Assembly: GCA_946491735.1 (NCBI GenBank)
Contig: CAMLYK010000007.1
Coordinates: 1-33,083, forward strand
From: an uncultured Clostridia bacterium
GTDB taxonomy: Bacteria > Bacillota > Clostridia > Christensenellales > UBA1242
DNA: 33,083 nt
Direction: 5' to 3'
How positions within the stretch are numbered: the stretch's first letter is position 1; each line of letters begins with the position of its first letter. The notes beneath the pieces were generated by a model, which had not been told where the DNA came from, did no database searches, and saw only the letters and a list, made by a program, of their open reading frames with translations. Shown piece by piece: positions 8,687 through 16,333 of this stretch. The translations under genes were made by a program, and so were the position numbers.

Positions 8687-8695
8687 CCAAAAGCC

Positions 8696-8729
8696 AAATA
8701 AAAAATCTAACAACTAAAATGTTAGATTT
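8696..8729 (-). terminator. Rho-independent terminator of serS
   Basis: Read on the - strand, AAATCTAAC and GTTAGATTT form a 9-bp stem with a 9-base loop, followed by TTTTT ATTT. It starts about 25 bases after the serS stop. Confidence 0.85.
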
Positions 8730-8753
8730 CACATCAAATTGATTTTAGATTGA

Positions 8754-10040
8754 TTATTTTTTAGGTTTGATAACTTTGGTGCCTCCCATATATGGCCATA
8801 ACACTTCAGGAATTGTGACAGATCCATCTTTCTGAAGATGATTTTCAACGAATGCAATCAACATTCTAGGCGGTGCTACAACTGTATTATTTAATGTATG
8901 TGCGAATTGATTACCCTTTTCAGTTTTGTATCTAATACCTAGTCTTCTAGCTTGTGCATCAGTAAGGTTGCTACATGAACAAACCTCAAAATATTTTTTC
9001 TGTCTTGGACTCCACGCTTCGACATCTAGGCTGCGATATTTCAAATCAGCCAAATCTCCTGAACAGCACACTAAAGTTCTAACTGGAATTTCCATAGACA
9101 CAAATAATTCGACTGAATAATTCCACATTTTATTGTACCACTCTTCACTTTCTTCTGGCTTACAAATCACTATCATTTCTTGTTTTTCAAATTGGTGTAT
9201 CCTGTATATTCCCCTTTCCTCTATACCATGAGCACCTTTTTCTTTCCTAAAACATGGACTATATGATGTCAAAGTAATTGGCAATTTTTCTTCAGGAATA
9301 ATTGTGTTCATGAATCGTCCAATCATAGAGTGTTCACTAGTGCCGATAAGATATAAATCTTCTCCCTCAATTTTATACATCATGTTGTCCATTTCTTCAA
9401 AACTCATCACGCCTTTGACAACATCACTTCTGATCATAAAAGGAGGTATTACATAAGTAAATCCTTTATTAATCATAAAATCACGCGCGTAAGCTAAAAT
9501 TGCGCTATGGAGTCTTGCAATATCTCCGGTTAAGTAATAAAAACCTTGACCAGAAGTTCGTCTTGCACTATCAATATCTATTCCATCTAATTTTTCTAAA
9601 ATATCAGTATGATAAGGTATGTCAAAATCTGGGATTTTAGGCTCTATAAAAGTCTTCTCTTGCACATTGTATCTATCATCCTCGCCGATAGGAACATCAT
9701 CTGCAATAATATTAGGAATGTTCATCATTGCTTGTTTTATTTTACTATCAAGTTCGCTAACTTCTTTTTCAATTATATCTATACGTTCATTATTCTTTAC
9801 TACCTCAGCTTTGATTTTGTTAGCTTCCTCAATCTTTTTTTCTTTCATCAAACTGCCGATTTGTTGAGATAAGGTATTGCGCTTAGCACGCAATTCATCT
9901 CCCTCTTGTTTTAATGTTCGGACTTTTGAATCAAGTTCAATTACTTCATCAACTAGGTGTAGTTTATGATCTTGAAACTTCTTCTTGATATTTTCTTTTA
10001 CTTTTTCTGGATTTGTTCTAATCAAATTAATATCTATCAT
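8754..10040 (-). CDS. serS: Serine--tRNA ligase SerRS
   Basis: Class II aminoacyl-tRNA synthetase that charges tRNA-Ser. The N-terminal ~110 residues form the long antiparallel coiled-coil tRNA arm (Glu/Lys-rich, ending near MNIPNIIADDVPIGEDD). Motif 2 is in CFRKEKGAHGIEERGIYRIHQ, followed by FEKQE. The motif 3 region reads TLNNTVVAPPRMLIAFVENH and the C-terminus IPEVLWPYMGG. Several core segments (TSEHSM, GAHGIEERG, CCSGDLADLKYRSLDVEAW) look closer to what I remember of archaeal-type SerRS than to the common bacterial GTAEVPLT type. The 428-aa length is normal. AAAGGAG precedes the ATG. It is transcribed alone behind a T-box leader and ends in its own terminator. Confidence 0.96.
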   Translation of the reverse strand: MIDINLIRTNPEKVKENIKKKFQDHKLHLVDEVIELDSKVRTLKQEGDELRAKRNTLSQQIGSLMKEKKIEEANKIKAEVVKNNERIDIIEKEVSELDSKIKQAMMNIPNIIADDVPIGEDDRYNVQEKTFIEPKIPDFDIPYHTDILEKLDGIDIDSARRTSGQGFYYLTGDIARLHSAILAYARDFMINKGFTYVIPPFMIRSDVVKGVMSFEEMDNMMYKIEGEDLYLIGTSEHSMIGRFMNTIIPEEKLPITLTSYSPCFRKEKGAHGIEERGIYRIHQFEKQEMIVICKPEESEEWYNKMWNYSVELFVSMEIPVRTLVCCSGDLADLKYRSLDVEAWSPRQKKYFEVCSCSNLTDAQARRLGIRYKTEKGNQFAHTLNNTVVAPPRMLIAFVENHLQKDGSVTIPEVLWPYMGGTKVIKPKK

Positions 10041-10061
10041 ATTTTCTCCTTTTAAACAAAA

Positions 10062-10236
10062 AAAATCACCTAATTAGAGGTGATATTGACCACTGTGCCA
10101 CTCTATTTGACGTTCATTACGCCCTACTCTTTTTTGCAAATTGTGCTATGCAATCAGCCCCGCATTACCAGGTATCTAAGGGGTAGACATATATAACTTC
10201 CGTGATTTGCTCTCACCAACCGCAAACTCTCTCGCA
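10062..10236 (-). promoter_or_regulatory. T-box riboswitch leader (serine) of serS
   Basis: On the - strand the leader begins GCGAGAGAGTTTGCGGTTGG, whose GTTTGC pairs with a later GCAAAT to give the distal part of stem I. Further on, ATGTCTACC is consistent with a UCU (Ser) specifier. The antiterminator bulge reads TGGCACAGTGG in place of the usual TGGNACCGCG. Its variable base is C, which would pair with discriminator G73 of tRNA-Ser. The terminator follows as ATCACCT...AGGTGAT plus eight T. The antiterminator stem would use AGAG and CTCT. The downstream gene being serS supports the assignment. Uncharged tRNA-Ser should promote readthrough. Confidence 0.88.
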
Positions 10237-10241
10237 CTTTC

Positions 10242-10247
10242 ATTATA
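10242..10247 (-). promoter_or_regulatory. -10 element of the serS T-box transcript
   Basis: TATAAT on the - strand lies seven bases before the first base of the stem I region, which places the start at about 10235. I see no good -35 hexamer at the usual spacing. Confidence 0.55.
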
Positions 10248-10357
10248 TACTAGTCCCTATCATTGATATATTTAACTACAAAAATTATAAAAGAATTTTA
10301 TTATTATGTCAAATTATTTTTATCAAATTTTAAAAAAATTATTCAAAATCATTAGTT

Positions 10358-10374
10358 TTTTTACGCAAAGATAT
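10358..10374 (-). repeat. 17-bp dif-like half-site, copy 2, in the recombinase promoter
   Basis: The - strand reads ATATCTTTGCGTAAAAA, identical to 8670-8686 and inverted relative to it across serS and its T-box. It covers the -35 region and abuts the extended -10 element of the recombinase gene. A protein bound here would be expected to block that promoter, which suggests autoregulation. Whether the recombinase binds it is inference. Confidence 0.55.
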
Positions 10375-10382
10375 GATATAAT
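10374..10382 (+). promoter_or_regulatory. Extended -10 promoter of the recombinase gene
   Basis: TGATATAAT is a TG-n-TATAAT extended -10 element 28 bases before the start codon. No consensus -35 is seen, as is common for extended -10 promoters. The -35 region is taken up by the 17-bp half-site. Confidence 0.65.
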
Positions 10383-10409
10383 AAAAATAAATAAAAAAGG
10401 AAAATATTT

Positions 10410-11456
10410 ATGTCAAATAATTATTATCTTGATAGAAATAGAAACAATATGCGAAAACTCAATGAAATGTTGACAGAATTGCCCGCATTCTGTAGTATTT
10501 TTTTCATAGGGATACAGGACACTACCACCCCACTTACTAGAATCAATTATGCCATTGATTTGAAAACATTTTTTAATTATTTGATTACATATGAAACAAT
10601 ATGTTATGGGAAGAAACTTCAAGATATAACAATTGGAGATATTGACAAAATTGATTCACATTTAATTGAACGATTCATGGCGTATTTATCATATTATGAC
10701 AAAGATAACGGCGAAGTCATCACTAATGGCGAACGAGGCAAATTGAGAAAATTGTCCAGTTTGAGAGCATTTTTTAAATATTTGTTCAACAAAGATATGA
10801 TAAAAGCAAATGTGGCATCAAAGGTGGCTTCACCAAAATTGCATGAAAAACCGATAATTAGATTGGAGCCTCAAGAGACTGCTGAATTATTGTATTCATG
10901 TGATACTCTCACTGGATTTTCATCACATCAACAAAAATATAATGAAAAATTTAAAATTCGAGATAATGCAATAATTTCATTGTTTTTGACCACAGGAATT
11001 CGTGTCAGTGAATGTGTTGGATTAAATATTGATGATATCAATTTTAGTCTAAATTCTTTTCGAGTTACCAGGAAAGGTGGCAATCAAGTGATACTCTATT
11101 TTGGTGAAGAGACAGCCGATATTTTGAAAGAATATTTACAATATCGTGAAAGTTTAAATTTGCCTAAAGAAGAGCGTGCTCTATTTATATCTAGTCAAGG
11201 TAAACGTCTTGGAGTGCGTGCAATGGAATATTTAGTGAAAAAATATGCAAAAGTTGCTACCCCATTAAAAAATATTACTCCACATAAACTTCGATCTACA
11301 TATGGCACGAATCTATATAATCAAACCAAAGACATATATATTGTTGCAGAAGTTTTAGGTCATAAAGATGTCAACACAACAAAGAAACACTATGCAGCTA
11401 TCAGTGATGATATAAGACGCTCTGTTGCAGGAAAAGTAAAGTTAAAAGAAGAATAA
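10410..11456 (+). CDS. XerS-like tyrosine site-specific recombinase
   Basis: Tyrosine recombinase with the complete catalytic set: R198 (TTGIRVSECVGL), K222 (TRKGGNQ), H292 and R295 (PHKLRSTYG), H318 (LGHKDVNTT) and the nucleophile Y328 (KHYAAI). An N-terminal core-binding domain covers roughly residues 20-150. The 348-aa length exceeds XerC/XerD (about 300). The extra N-terminal helix segment and the insertion before the catalytic domain (SSHQQKYNEKFKIRDNAI) resemble what I remember of XerS (about 356 aa) of streptococci and lactococci. It has its own promoter and an AAAGGA ribosome-binding site, and sits just upstream of lexA. No phage or transposon genes surround it, so a housekeeping role in chromosome-dimer resolution is more likely than an integrase role. 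The XerS assignment rests on general layout only. Confidence 0.85.
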   Translation: MSNNYYLDRNRNNMRKLNEMLTELPAFCSIFFIGIQDTTTPLTRINYAIDLKTFFNYLITYETICYGKKLQDITIGDIDKIDSHLIERFMAYLSYYDKDNGEVITNGERGKLRKLSSLRAFFKYLFNKDMIKANVASKVASPKLHEKPIIRLEPQETAELLYSCDTLTGFSSHQQKYNEKFKIRDNAIISLFLTTGIRVSECVGLNIDDINFSLNSFRVTRKGGNQVILYFGEETADILKEYLQYRESLNLPKEERALFISSQGKRLGVRAMEYLVKKYAKVATPLKNITPHKLRSTYGTNLYNQTKDIYIVAEVLGHKDVNTTKKHYAAISDDIRRSVAGKVKLKEE

Positions 11457-11589
11457 TCAATATTTAGTGTATTCTAACTTATATACATACTATATTTATT
11501 AATTATAATTTAAAAGTTATTTAATAATAGATTTGATGGTTTTTTTCTATTGAAAATTTATTTAAAAAATAATAGAAAAATTCTACAAA

Positions 11590-11611
11590 TTGTCGAACAA
11601 ATGTTTGACAA
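11590..11611. promoter_or_regulatory. LexA operator (SOS box) of lexA
   Basis: CGAACAAATGTTTG at 11594-11607 fits the Firmicute SOS box CGAAC-N4-GTTyG. It lies inside a longer 22-bp near-perfect dyad that starts TTGTC and ends GACAA. The box overlaps the -35 hexamer, so LexA would repress its own gene. The left edge also contains TGTCGAA, the core of a Spo0A box. Confidence 0.92.
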
Positions 11612-11633
11612 ACGATAATTTTTTTGTTAAATT
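11605..11633 (+). promoter_or_regulatory. lexA promoter
   Basis: TTGACA at 11605-11610 and TAAATT at 11628-11633 are separated by 17 bases. The -35 is perfect and the -10 is weak. The -35 is embedded in the SOS box. Confidence 0.6.
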
Positions 11634-11652
11634 AAAATAGGAGTATAATTTT

Positions 11653-12237
11653 ATGGATAAAACTAAAGAAACGTATAATTTTATTGTATCATACTTAGAA
11701 AACAAAAAATATCCCCCAACAATTCGTGAAATTTGCGACAAATTAGATTTAGATTCTACATCTAGTGCGGTTTATCATCTCAAAAAATTAGAAAAGATGG
11801 GAAAAATTACACGCTCTGTCAATAAAAATCGTGCCATTGAATTGGTAGACAAATCTATTAACAACATTACCCTACCAGTTGTCGGAGTCATTGCGGCGGG
11901 TCAACCAATCTTTGCTGAAGAAACCTTGTTGGATAAAGTTGTTGTTTCTGAAAATTTATTTTCTGGTACAAATATGTTTATTTTGAAAGTCAAGGGTGAT
12001 AGCATGATCAATATTGGTATTTACAATGGAGATTTTGTCGTAATTTCAAAACAATCAGTAGCCAATAATGGTGAAATTGTTGCCTGCTTGATAGATAACG
12101 AGGCAACTGTTAAACGCTATTATAAAGAAAATGGATATTTCCGTTTGCAACCTGAAAATTCTTTTATGCGTCCTATTATTACTGATCATGTTGAGATTTT
12201 GGGTAAAGTAGTTGGATTGATAAGAAACAAATTTTAA
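11653..12237 (+). CDS. lexA: SOS repressor LexA
   Basis: Repressor of the DNA-damage response that cleaves itself when stimulated by RecA filaments. The N-terminal winged helix-turn-helix (about residues 1-65) includes PPTIREICDKLDLDSTSSAVYHL. The self-cleavage site is Ala-Gly in VIAAGQPIF. The catalytic serine is in VKGDSMINIGI and the catalytic lysine in NEATVKRYY. The 194-aa length is normal. AGGAG precedes the ATG by nine bases. The gene is monocistronic: an SOS box lies upstream and a terminator follows immediately. In many Clostridia lexA lies near the miaA/ynbB genes, as here. Confidence 0.97.
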   Translation: MDKTKETYNFIVSYLENKKYPPTIREICDKLDLDSTSSAVYHLKKLEKMGKITRSVNKNRAIELVDKSINNITLPVVGVIAAGQPIFAEETLLDKVVVSENLFSGTNMFILKVKGDSMINIGIYNGDFVVISKQSVANNGEIVACLIDNEATVKRYYKENGYFRLQPENSFMRPIITDHVEILGKVVGLIRNKF

Positions 12238-12245
12238 AATAAAAG

Positions 12246-12276
12246 ATTTATGCTGGTTTTGGCATAAATTTTTTAT
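12246..12276 (+). terminator. Rho-independent terminator of lexA
   Basis: ATTTATGC and GCATAAAT form an 8-bp stem around TGGTTTTG and are followed by TTTTTTATTT, starting 9 bases after the lexA stop. Confidence 0.85.
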
Positions 12277-12281
12277 TTCTA

Positions 12282-12310
12282 TTGACTAAACTGTCTTTTT
12301 AATATATAAT
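12282..12310 (+). promoter_or_regulatory. Promoter of the PadR/ABC operon
   Basis: TTGACT and TATAAT with a 17-base spacer, 29 bases before the start codon of the PadR-like gene. This is a near-consensus sigma-A promoter. Confidence 0.8.
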
Positions 12311-12339
12311 ATTATAAATATTATTTTTTAAGGGGTATT

Positions 12340-13605
12340 ATGAAAACCGCAGATTTAATTCCATTAATTTTGTTAGAATTAAATGAGTGTGATAAATATG
12401 GTTTTGAATTGACTAAATCTATTGAAACAAAATCAAAAGGTAAAATCATAATTAAACAACCCACTCTTTATACAATATTGAAAAAGTTAGAGAAATCTAA
12501 GTTTATTTCTTCGTATTGGCAAGACAGTGACATAGGTGGGAAACGTCATTATTATAAAATTACTGACAATGGAAGGTTGCAAGTCTCTACCCTGCCTAGC
12601 TATGAAAAATTAATTAATAATATTATATCAGAAGACACTCATAATCAAAATTTTTTCGTGCCTAACAATGATTATGGTAACAATTATGCAGAAAATTCAA
12701 ATAATGGTTATCAATCAGTATCTATAATGGATAGTATTATGTCGGACGATGAAAATATTGATAATAGCAGTGAAAAAGATGATAATATCAATTCAATTGG
12801 TTTGCAAGAAAGTATTCTGCCATCACAAGAGGTATTTGAAAGTTCGAATATTGATAATGCTACAGAACTTGAAATCAATCAATCAAATACTGAAATTTTG
12901 AAAAGTGACAAGGTCAATACTGAAGAAAAGTTCGCAGAGAACAAAGATGTTTCAAAATTCACTGAAAAAGAATCCACTATCATTTCAGATGAATACAAAA
13001 ATCAATTCATTCAAGATGAAAATAAATCTGCTGTATCCGCATTGGATGAAAACAATGAATTAGATTATGATGCACATACATATTCAAACGTAGATGATGA
13101 GTCATATAGAAAAATTAAATACGTAGATTATATTGACTTTAAAACTAATCCAAATTATATTTATGCAAAAAATACAGCCAAGAATATGAAAAACAAAATT
13201 TTAGCAACAACTGTCTATTTGTTTGTCATGATATTAATTTCTTCTATAGTTACTACTATTCAAGGCAATGCTAAACCAATTTATTATATATTCTTTTTGA
13301 TCGCTTTGGGTGTTATGATCTTCTACCCTTCTATTTATGCGGGTCTTTATGATAAATTTAGATTGCATTTGCAGAATAATAAGTATGAACCTGATTTGAA
13401 AAAACAATTGTATATTTCGCTTGCTATTGAATTGTTAATCATAACAATTTGCATAATTGTAAATATTAATATTGGTAATAATAGTATTCAAAAGATGTTT
13501 AGTTTATCAAATTTTGCCAATTTATATGCACCTATTATAATGTCTACTGTTATATTTGCTGATATATTATTTGGTTATATATTTATGAAAAGAAATAAGA
13601 AATAG
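12340..13605 (+). CDS. PadR-like regulator fused to a four-helix membrane domain
   Basis: The N-terminal ~95 residues are a PadR-family winged helix (DLIPLILLELNECDKYGFEL, PTLYTILKKLEKSKFISSYW, GGKRHYYKITDNGR). A long acidic, Asn/Ser/Glu-rich segment of about 170 residues follows with no recognisable domain. The C-terminal ~140 residues contain four hydrophobic stretches that should span the membrane (ILATTVYLFVMILISSIV, IYYIFFLIALGVMIFYP, LYISLAIELLIITICIIV, YAPIIMSTVIFADILFGYI). The protein would therefore hold a DNA-binding head at the membrane. It is the first gene of an operon with an ABC ATPase and an ABC-2 permease (8-base gaps), so it probably controls or senses that transporter. AAGGGG precedes the ATG. 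PadR proteins are normally about 110-180 aa; the fusion is unusual. The ligand is unknown. Confidence 0.8.
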   Translation: MKTADLIPLILLELNECDKYGFELTKSIETKSKGKIIIKQPTLYTILKKLEKSKFISSYWQDSDIGGKRHYYKITDNGRLQVSTLPSYEKLINNIISEDTHNQNFFVPNNDYGNNYAENSNNGYQSVSIMDSIMSDDENIDNSSEKDDNINSIGLQESILPSQEVFESSNIDNATELEINQSNTEILKSDKVNTEEKFAENKDVSKFTEKESTIISDEYKNQFIQDENKSAVSALDENNELDYDAHTYSNVDDESYRKIKYVDYIDFKTNPNYIYAKNTAKNMKNKILATTVYLFVMILISSIVTTIQGNAKPIYYIFFLIALGVMIFYPSIYAGLYDKFRLHLQNNKYEPDLKKQLYISLAIELLIITICIIVNINIGNNSIQKMFSLSNFANLYAPIIMSTVIFADILFGYIFMKRNKK

Positions 13606-13613
13606 GAGTTTTA

Positions 13614-14546
13614 ATGATACCTGTATTGAGCGTAAATGGTTTAACAAAAATATATGGAATAAAAAAGGTTGTCAATAATGTCACCTTCTCTCTTTATCCG
13701 GGTCAAATATTTGGTTTTGTTGGACCTAACGGCGCGGGAAAATCTACTACAATCAGAATGATTACAGGGCTTACTCCAATTACAAATGGTAGTGTTAAAA
13801 TCTGCGGTTATAGCATAGAAAAAAGTTTTCAAAAAGCAATATCAAATGTCGGAGCTGTGGTAGAGATTCCACAACTCTACCCTTATTTGTCTGGGCTAAA
13901 AAATTTGAAATTATTTGCAAGTTTTTATGGTAAACGTGCATTGTATCGTATACCTGAAATTGTAAAACTTGTTGGAATGGAAAACAGAATTAATGATAAA
14001 TTATCTACCTACTCATTAGGAATGAAACAAAGACTGGGCATAGCTCAGGCGTTGTTAAATAAGCCAAAACTTTTAATTTTGGACGAGCCAACCAATGGCT
14101 TGGATCCTAATGGTATTGTTGAGATGCGAAATATTTTGAAAGCATTGGCAGAAAAGGAAAAAATGGCTATTATTATCTCTAGTCATAACCTTGCTGAATT
14201 AGAGCACACTTGTGATGTCATTGGTCTGATAAATAATGGCAAAATCATTGAATATAAAACAATGAAAGAGATCAGCAACATTGTTGAATCTAAACAACGT
14301 GTACAGTTGCTTTGCAACTACCCTAATTATGCCGCGTTGTTGTTAAAAAAGAAATATAAGATAAATTCAAAAGTTGTTGGAAATTCTGTCATTTTGCCGT
14401 TGAAAGAGGCAAATATAGCAGTTGTTATATCATATTTGACTTATAAGAAAGTGAAGATTTATAGTATCAAAAAAATACAAAAATCTTTAGAAGAATTATA
14501 TTTTGAATTATTAAATAACGAACGTCCATCATCAAGTATTATATAG
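13614..14546 (+). CDS. ABC transporter ATP-binding protein (BcrA/NatA-like)
   Basis: Nucleotide-binding subunit of an ABC-2 exporter. Walker A is GPNGAGKSTT, the Q-loop region is VGAVVEIPQLYPYLSG, the signature is YSLGMKQRLGIAQAL, Walker B is LLILDEPTNGLDP and the H-loop is ISSHNLAELE. The ~90 residues after the ATPase core are a family-specific C-terminal region. The 310-aa length is typical of bacitracin- or lantibiotic-immunity type and sodium-extrusion type ATPases; the substrate cannot be read from sequence. TAGGAG precedes the ATG. It lies between the PadR-like regulator and the permease in one operon. Confidence 0.93.
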   Translation: MIPVLSVNGLTKIYGIKKVVNNVTFSLYPGQIFGFVGPNGAGKSTTIRMITGLTPITNGSVKICGYSIEKSFQKAISNVGAVVEIPQLYPYLSGLKNLKLFASFYGKRALYRIPEIVKLVGMENRINDKLSTYSLGMKQRLGIAQALLNKPKLLILDEPTNGLDPNGIVEMRNILKALAEKEKMAIIISSHNLAELEHTCDVIGLINNGKIIEYKTMKEISNIVESKQRVQLLCNYPNYAALLLKKKYKINSKVVGNSVILPLKEANIAVVISYLTYKKVKIYSIKKIQKSLEELYFELLNNERPSSSII

Positions 14547-14553
14547 GAGAAAT

Positions 14554-16305
14554 ATGTATAAAGTAATGTCCGCAGAAATGAAAAAAATGGTATCAAAGCC
14601 TGGTATATATATCTTGGCTATTTTATTAGCACTGATATTGGTACTGGGTGTGTTTATTTATCGCCCAACCATTTATGAAGACACTTCTGTAAATATTCAA
14701 GGCAATACTGTTTTGGACGTGTATAGTCGATTTTATGCTGGATCAAATTCAGGATTTAAGGCAGAGGCAGATGATTCTATTATAGATGCTACAAATTCTA
14801 TTAATCTGTACACTACTAATGGAACAACATATGAGGAATATATAGATAGTTTATATTCTATATTTGAAAACAATTTTTCTGCTTATAGAAATTGTGCTTA
14901 TGACTCTTCTAGCACTACAAATATAAATTTAAATCGGACAGCACTATTGAACAGTTTAAATAATTTGAACACTGCTATCACTACGGGTATAAATAATGCA
15001 CAAAATGGTTCATACACAATTCTTTCAACTAATAGGAATTATAATCAATATGAAGATGCGTATGAACAGATGAATGAAATATTTTCTGTAGAAGTTGATG
15101 AAAACAATAGAGCACAAATCGCAGATATTTGTAAAGACTATGAAGATAATTATCAAGATAATTTTACTACTGCATTGAATAATTTTAAATACCCTACTTT
15201 ATCAGAAGAATTCATCAATAATTACACTGCCAATGAGGAAGGTACAAGATATAACACAATTAATGATCGTATGCAAATTATTCTCGATGACATTTATGAA
15301 TTGAGAGATTTTGCACAAGTTGACACAAATGTAAACCAAAACATAAACTCAAAAAATGAAATGCTAAGGCTGATAAATTTATATATTAATACAGCAAAAA
15401 CTTATACAAATCTGGTTAAATATGAATTGTTGTCAAATGCGTTTGCAACTGTTAGCACCGCTGAACAATTGGATTTGATTTATTTGAGTAATGAATCTGA
15501 ATATGATGCCAATTCATTTTTGATTAGATATACATATCTATTTGAAAACAATAAAACAGAAGACGATTATGCTCACCCTCTCACTATTGGTGTCACATCA
15601 AATCATGAAACAAATGCATATGATTACGCTTATTTTATTTTAAGATTGTTTTCATTTGTTATTATAGTTTATGCGGTAATGGCTGCTTGCCACTCTATTG
15701 CTGGTGAATTAAAAGAAGGTTCTATGAGATATCTTGCGATAAGACCAGTCAGTAGGACAAAACTATTCTTTGGAAAATTTTCTGCAATTTTATTGATGTC
15801 AGCTATCATGATCATTTTCTCTGCAGTTGTAGCTCTTTGTGTTGGTGGTGCTGTGTACGGCTTTGAATCGTTGACAATTCTTACGATATTCAATGGCACA
15901 ACTGCTATTACAATGCATCCTATTGTAATGTTATTGTTGTATTTGATTAGTTTATTCCTAGAATTGACTGTCTACGCATCCATAGCAATGTTGTTATCAT
16001 GCCTGTTCAAATCTGACTTGTTTGCAGTTACAATTATGCTAGTATTGTATCTATTAAACATTTTATTACCGATATTCGCTGGTGGCATTAACAGTTGGCT
16101 TGCTTTCTATCCATTCTCGCACATTTCTTTATATTCATTATTTGGTAGTTCAAATTATGCGTTGGCAGACAATTTCTTGAATGTTTTGTTAGGAGCGAAA
16201 GTGTACGCGGGAACAAACATTGGTTTAACTATATTTATTATTGTGTTATTTATAGCAATTGCGAATATTATAGGTTCTGCAGTGTTTAAGAAAAAGGAAT
16301 TATAA
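14554..16305 (+). CDS. ABC-2 type transporter permease with large extracytoplasmic domain
   Basis: Membrane subunit partnering the preceding ATPase. One transmembrane helix (GIYILAILLALILVLGVFIY) lies at residues ~17-37. A soluble region of about 320 residues follows, rich in Asn, Thr and Tyr and predicted outside the cell. Five more hydrophobic helices span residues ~360-583, the last ending in KKKEL. The segment HSIAGELKEGSMRYLAIRPVSRTKLFFGK is the typical cytoplasmic loop of ABC-2 permeases. Ribosome-binding site AGGAG; 7-base gap to the ATPase gene. The large outer domain suggests binding of a peptide or cell-wall ligand, but this is inference. Confidence 0.88.
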   Translation: MYKVMSAEMKKMVSKPGIYILAILLALILVLGVFIYRPTIYEDTSVNIQGNTVLDVYSRFYAGSNSGFKAEADDSIIDATNSINLYTTNGTTYEEYIDSLYSIFENNFSAYRNCAYDSSSTTNINLNRTALLNSLNNLNTAITTGINNAQNGSYTILSTNRNYNQYEDAYEQMNEIFSVEVDENNRAQIADICKDYEDNYQDNFTTALNNFKYPTLSEEFINNYTANEEGTRYNTINDRMQIILDDIYELRDFAQVDTNVNQNINSKNEMLRLINLYINTAKTYTNLVKYELLSNAFATVSTAEQLDLIYLSNESEYDANSFLIRYTYLFENNKTEDDYAHPLTIGVTSNHETNAYDYAYFILRLFSFVIIVYAVMAACHSIAGELKEGSMRYLAIRPVSRTKLFFGKFSAILLMSAIMIIFSAVVALCVGGAVYGFESLTILTIFNGTTAITMHPIVMLLLYLISLFLELTVYASIAMLLSCLFKSDLFAVTIMLVLYLLNILLPIFAGGINSWLAFYPFSHISLYSLFGSSNYALADNFLNVLLGAKVYAGTNIGLTIFIIVLFIAIANIIGSAVFKKKEL

Positions 16306-16333
16306 AAATAGGCATCTTAATGCCTATTTTTTA
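16306..16333. terminator. Bidirectional terminator between the ABC operon and rnhA
   Basis: AAAATAGGCAT and ATGCCTATTTT form an 11-bp stem with loop CTTA. A T run follows on the + strand, and the A run before it gives a T run on the - strand. It directly follows the permease stop and overlaps the rnhA stop codon. Confidence 0.9.

Larger units (their letters stand above)
7992..8695. other. Gene-free AT-rich stretch
   Basis: About 700 bases with no convincing gene; the two ~70-codon ORFs here are anti-parallel shadows with no ribosome-binding site or recognisable protein. The first 300 bases contain a perfect inverted repeat with dif-like architecture and five DnaA-box-like 9-mers, listed separately. 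Bases 8295-8660 are strongly A/T with a loosely repeated AATTAGAC octamer. A 17-bp half-site lies near the right end. I see no tRNA, T-box or SRP-like fold. Confidence 0.6.

Noticed and set aside
7992-8695. Chromosomal replication origin (oriC)
   Set aside because: DnaA-box-like 9-mers beside A/T-rich DNA suggest it, but no dnaA, dnaN, rpmH or gyrase gene is near, only two boxes reach 8 of 9, and flanking genes point towards the region instead of away from it. Kept only as a finding.
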